Of a stretch of DNA of 37,858 bases, positions 34,763-37,858 are shown piece by piece. Under the pieces are notes generated by a model. It made no database searches. It was not told the origin of the DNA and saw only the letters and a program-made list of their open reading frames with translations. Numbering within the stretch: the stretch's first letter is position 1; every line of letters starts with the position of its first letter. Both the position numbers and the translations under genes were made by a program. This DNA is from Methanobrevibacter boviskoreani JH1 (GTDB lineage: Archaea > Methanobacteriota > Methanobacteria > Methanobacteriales > Methanobacteriaceae), in assembly GCF_000320505.1 (NCBI RefSeq), contig NZ_BAGX02000034.1:1-37858 (forward strand), in the 5' to 3' direction.

Positions 34763-35008
34763 TTATTGTAATCTATCTAATAATTCTGGAAGGCTAGGTG
34801 CACCAACAAATTCAACATGGTTATTAATTGCAATAGTAGGTACAGCCATAATTCCATAGTTTATAGCAGCTTCTCTGTTTTCATTATCTTCAATGTTACG
34901 GATTTCAACATCGAGGTCAGGTACTTGTTGTTTTGCTTCTTCTACAACTCTAATAGCACTTGGACAGTGAGGACAAGTTGATGAAACGAATACTTCTACT
35001 TTTGTCAT
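34763..35008 (-). CDS. Small thioredoxin-like protein
   Basis: The 81-residue protein has the redox motif C12-P-H-C15 and the cis-proline loop MAVPTIAIN, as in the small glutaredoxin-like thioredoxins of methanogens (Mt0807/MJ0307 type). It acts as a cytoplasmic disulfide reductant. AGGTGAT lies just ahead of ATG 35008. It is probably its own transcript between cbiD and sppA. Confidence 0.93.
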   Translation of the reverse strand: MTKVEVFVSSTCPHCPSAIRVVEEAKQQVPDLDVEIRNIEDNENREAAINYGIMAVPTIAINNHVEFVGAPSLPELLDRLQ

Positions 35009-35134
35009 TTATATCACCTAATTTTTTTTATTCACTTTTCTAGAATAAACATTTAACAAGTTTATCCGTTCGTAGTTAATAGAATTTTTATTCTATTAAT
35101 AATTTTATATTTTCATATATAAAGGTTGCTGTTA

Positions 35135-36001
35135 CTACTTAAATATTAGTCTATTTAGTGTATTGATTATATTGGTCTGTGATGTTAGACCTAAATAAAA
35201 AGTATTATCTGTACTATAGGTTTCAGTATCATAGGTAGATGGTAAACCTCCAAGTTTGACTGCAAGTTCTATTGCATCCTTTCTACTTCCCACATTGTCT
35301 ACAAGTTTATTGTCCTTTGCTTGCTGTCCATCATATATTGAACCGTCTGCAACCTTATCAACTTCAGATTTAGACATGTTTCTATTTGCCGCTACATTGG
35401 ATTTAAAACGGTCCGCATCATTATCAACAATAGTCTGTAACATTTTACTCTCATTGGAGTTTATGCTTTTATAATTTGCTCCGATATCTTTATACTCTCC
35501 ACTTTTAATGGAATATGTTTTGATTCCAGTTTTATTATTGTAGTTTGACATATCTGTCAAGGTTATAATTGTTCCAATGTTTCCAACTAAGGAGGAGTTA
35601 CTTGCCACAATCCTATCTGCTCCTGATGCTAATAGGTAGGCTCCTGATGTACCACTCTCACCTATCCAGGCAACCGTTGGCTTTGAACAGTTTCTGACCA
35701 TCCTCATCATCTCATCACTTGCGACAGTACTTCCCCCCGGTGAATTGATGTCTATTACAATCGCTCCGACTGAAGGATTATTCTCGGCTTGAGTAAGCGC
35801 ATTTTCAAAGGCATCTGGTGTTACAACACTGGATGTATCATTGCTTCCATAAGCTATCTCACCATAAACAGGAATGACGGCAACTGTGGTTGTTCCAAGT
35901 AATCCTGTAGCTGGTAAAATGAATAATAATAAGAAGATAATTATGACGATTGCAAAACCGCCTAATATTCCAAGTCCAAAGTACTTTGTTTTCAAATCCA
36001 T
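35135..36001 (-). CDS. sppA: Signal peptide peptidase SppA
   Basis: This is a membrane-bound Ser/Lys peptidase that degrades cleaved signal peptides. The 288-residue protein has an N-terminal membrane helix (about 8-36), the clp-like core starting VAVIPVYGEI, SPGGS (88-91 region), the catalytic Ser in GTSGAYLLASGA (S119), and the lysine general base within YSIKSGEYKDIG (K166 or K171). The length matches the short archaeal/Bacillus form. GGAGAT lies ahead of ATG 36001. It is divergent from the shikimate kinase gene. Confidence 0.93.
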   Translation of the reverse strand: MDLKTKYFGLGILGGFAIVIIIFLLLFILPATGLLGTTTVAVIPVYGEIAYGSNDTSSVVTPDAFENALTQAENNPSVGAIVIDINSPGGSTVASDEMMRMVRNCSKPTVAWIGESGTSGAYLLASGADRIVASNSSLVGNIGTIITLTDMSNYNNKTGIKTYSIKSGEYKDIGANYKSINSNESKMLQTIVDNDADRFKSNVAANRNMSKSEVDKVADGSIYDGQQAKDNKLVDNVGSRKDAIELAVKLGGLPSTYDTETYSTDNTFYLGLTSQTNIINTLNRLIFK

Positions 36002-36168
36002 GTTATCTCCTAATTTATTTAATAATTATTTGAAATAATTTATTCAATAAATTTTATATAATTATTTTAATAAATTTTATCTTAATTATATTTATTTTAT
36101 TTATATTATATAATAGAATTATTTTTAAATTTTATAATTTTTTTAAAGCTTATATTTTTGGTGATTGT

Positions 36169-37029
36169 TTGAAGATTTTAGTTAAATCTCCTGGATCTGC
36201 AACTATTATAAATGCAATAGCTTCAGGTTTTGGTTCTGCATTTGGTATTGATTTGAATATTATATCTAAGGTAAGTGATAACAGGTCCTCTGATATTAAA
36301 TCCAAGTCTGATATTGGTGTTAGTACTAAATTAATGGATATGTGTGCAGAAGCTGTTTTAAATCATTATGATGTTAGCTGTGGTTTAGATATTGAAACTG
36401 AAACTAACCTACCTTTAGCCTCAGGACTTTCAAGTAGTAGCGCATTATCAAATAGTGTGGTAACCGCCGTTTCAAAATTCATCTCAGAGGAGTATGATAA
36501 GGAACCATTAACTGATATGGAAATTTTAAACTTGGCTATTGACACTTCATTAAAGGCTAAAGTAACTATCACAGGTGCTTTTGATGATGCTTCAGCGTCT
36601 TATTTTGGAGGGGTTGTTGTAACAGATAACTATAATAGGAAACTACTTATTAAGGAACCAATGGAAGAGAAAAAAGTATTAATATTTCTGGTTGATAAGG
36701 AATCATCTACAATCAATTCCGATGTGGATAGAATGAAATTAATTTCTCCAATGGTGGATTTGGCATTTAATGAGGCAAAAAACAAGAATTACTATCTTGC
36801 ATTAAATTTAAATGGTCTTTTATATTCAAATGTTTTAGGATATGATTCAAATATAGCAATTGAGGCACTATCTGCTGGGGCATTGGCGTCAGGTTTGTCT
36901 GGTACAGGTTCAGCATTTACAGCTATTGTTGATAATGATTCCATTGATGATGTAAAAGATAAATGGTCTCAGTTTGAAGGTAGGATAATTGAAACTAAGG
37001 TTAATAATGAGGGTACTGTTTTCTTATAG
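36169..37029 (+). CDS. Archaeal shikimate kinase (GHMP family)
   Basis: This enzyme phosphorylates shikimate at the 3-hydroxyl in aromatic amino acid synthesis. Archaea use this GHMP-fold enzyme in place of bacterial AroK. The 286-residue protein has the GHMP loop PLASGLSSSSALS (about 82-94), GAFDDASASYFGG (about 138-150) and the C-terminal GLSGTGSAFTAI. The start is TTG 36169, supported by GGTGAT 3 bases before it and by the family N-terminus. The chorismate mutase gene follows after 144 bases, which supports an aromatic-pathway role. Confidence 0.94.
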   Translation: MKILVKSPGSATIINAIASGFGSAFGIDLNIISKVSDNRSSDIKSKSDIGVSTKLMDMCAEAVLNHYDVSCGLDIETETNLPLASGLSSSSALSNSVVTAVSKFISEEYDKEPLTDMEILNLAIDTSLKAKVTITGAFDDASASYFGGVVVTDNYNRKLLIKEPMEEKKVLIFLVDKESSTINSDVDRMKLISPMVDLAFNEAKNKNYYLALNLNGLLYSNVLGYDSNIAIEALSAGALASGLSGTGSAFTAIVDNDSIDDVKDKWSQFEGRIIETKVNNEGTVFL

Positions 37030-37173
37030 GAGGATAATCTTAAAACTGTTAATTATCTATTTTTTTTAATTTTTCTAAAACCTTGTTAAAAATTCCTCGG
37101 ATACATTATATTTAAATATAAGAAAGAAACAATATTATAATATTATTAATTATTATATTGTGGAGAATTTTTC

Positions 37174-37503
37174 ATGGATGAAGATATTAAGAAATCATTG
37201 TTTGAAAATGAGAAACAAGCAAAGGAAACTCTTAAATTTTCTAGAATGGAAATTGATAAACTTGATAATGACTTAATTAATATTATTTCTGAACGTACTT
37301 CTTATGCGGAAGATATCGTTAAAGCTAAAACTTATTTAGATATGGATATTTATGATGAAAAAAGAGAAAAATCCATCCATGATAAGGCTAAAAAATTAGC
37401 TTCACAAAAAGGTATCGATCAGGATATCTTATTTGAAATATTAGATGATTTGGCTCTTTTAAGTAAACGTAAACAGAAACATATCTTAGATGAATTAGAA
37501 TAA
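37174..37503 (+). CDS. Chorismate mutase (AroQ type)
   Basis: Chorismate mutase rearranges chorismate to prephenate for phenylalanine and tyrosine. The 109-residue all-helical protein has the AroQ pattern: [21 protein letters not shown] (read R24, D28, D31 and R41), K50 with D56-x-D58, and [15 protein letters not shown] lies about 7 bases ahead of ATG 37174. It lies directly behind shikimate kinase and before rps17e. Confidence 0.9.
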   Translation: MDEDIKKSLFENEKQAKETLKFSRMEIDKLDNDLINIISERTSYAEDIVKAKTYLDMDIYDEKREKSIHDKAKKLASQKGIDQDILFEILDDLALLSKRKQKHILDELE

Positions 37504-37538
37504 TAAAAATTTACTTTAAAAAATATGGAGGCATGACT

Positions 37539-37733
37539 ATGGGAAATATAAGAACTACTTTTGTAAAACGTATATCAAGAGAACTTATTGAAACTCACAG
37601 TGATTTTACTACTGATTTTGAAACCAATAAAAAATTAGTTTCCGAATATTCTACTGTCAGTACTAAACATTTAAGAAATAAAATTGCTGGTTACATCACT
37701 AGATTAGTTAGATTAGAACAAGAACAAGCTTAA
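37539..37733 (+). CDS. rps17e: 30S ribosomal protein S17e
   Basis: This is a small subunit ribosomal protein found in archaea and eukaryotes. The 64-residue sequence opens [16 protein letters not shown] and ends with a helical [17 protein letters not shown], matching archaeal S17e. An in-frame ATG at 37533 lies directly after GGAGG (37527-37531), too close for initiation. ATG 37539 has correct spacing and the family start, so I choose it. It is probably transcribed with the chorismate mutase gene, as in related methanogens. Confidence 0.95.
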   Translation: MGNIRTTFVKRISRELIETHSDFTTDFETNKKLVSEYSTVSTKHLRNKIAGYITRLVRLEQEQA

Positions 37734-37858
37734 GTTTAACTAATTCTATCTTTTTTTCTTTTAGTTTTAATTTTAAATTTATTTTTGGTTTTTTATTATT
37801 GATTTTACATTTTTAGCTATTTTCTTATTGGTCATATTTTGTTATTTTAGCTATTCTA

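Overview
The window is very AT-rich archaeal chromosomal DNA, most likely from a member of the Methanobacteriaceae (Methanobrevibacter/Methanosphaera-like). The reasons are a 66-residue archaeal histone, MptG (methanopterin), a homoaconitase-type small subunit (coenzyme B), archaeal GHMP-type shikimate kinase, ribosomal protein S17e, an archaeal Ski2/Hel308-type helicase, TTTATATA boxes and GGTGAT-type ribosome binding sites. The species cannot be fixed from sequence alone.

Layout. 1-3.3 kb: mptG, hacB and a zinc-ribbon protein, all on +. 3.5-5.3 kb: a tandem-duplicated-domain/TPR protein on -. 6.0-16.9 kb: a large type I restriction-modification island: hsdR, a candidate cloverleaf-shaped RNA, 106-bp tandem repeats, a half-size hsdS, hsdM, a full-length hsdS, an inverted truncated hsdS cassette, a tyrosine recombinase, a second inverted start-less full-length hsdS, and a decayed hsdS relic. 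17.1-20.6 kb: a tRNA methylthiotransferase, a SAM methyltransferase with a zinc ribbon, the histone, and tRNA-Val(GAC)/tRNA-Phe(GAA). 21.3-31.9 kb: deoC, elp3, PRC-barrel and DUF2098-like proteins, a DUF308 membrane protein, a Hel308-type helicase, moaC, a cupin, a GT4 glycosyltransferase and an Old Yellow Enzyme-like oxidoreductase. 32.3-37.9 kb: a surface protein with a thioester-domain-like region, cbiD, a small thioredoxin, sppA, shikimate kinase, chorismate mutase and rps17e.

The main discovery candidate is the hsd island. One expressed hsdS follows hsdM, and two further hsdS cassettes lie in the opposite orientation around a recombinase gene. Short inverted repeats that keep the reading frame (11 bp between the expressed gene and cassette 1, 20 bp between the expressed gene and cassette 2) sit exactly in the conserved helix between the two target recognition domains (TRDs). 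This predicts that DNA inversion swaps the second TRD and changes the methylation specificity of the archaeon. The plan matches bacterial phase-variable type I loci, here in a methanogen and with an additional half-size S gene and a possible tRNA-like RNA inside the operon region.

Smaller points of interest are a thioester-like surface domain in which the expected Gln is Ser, several intergenic tandem repeats with a period near 105-108 bp, and a duplication of the moaC 3' end.
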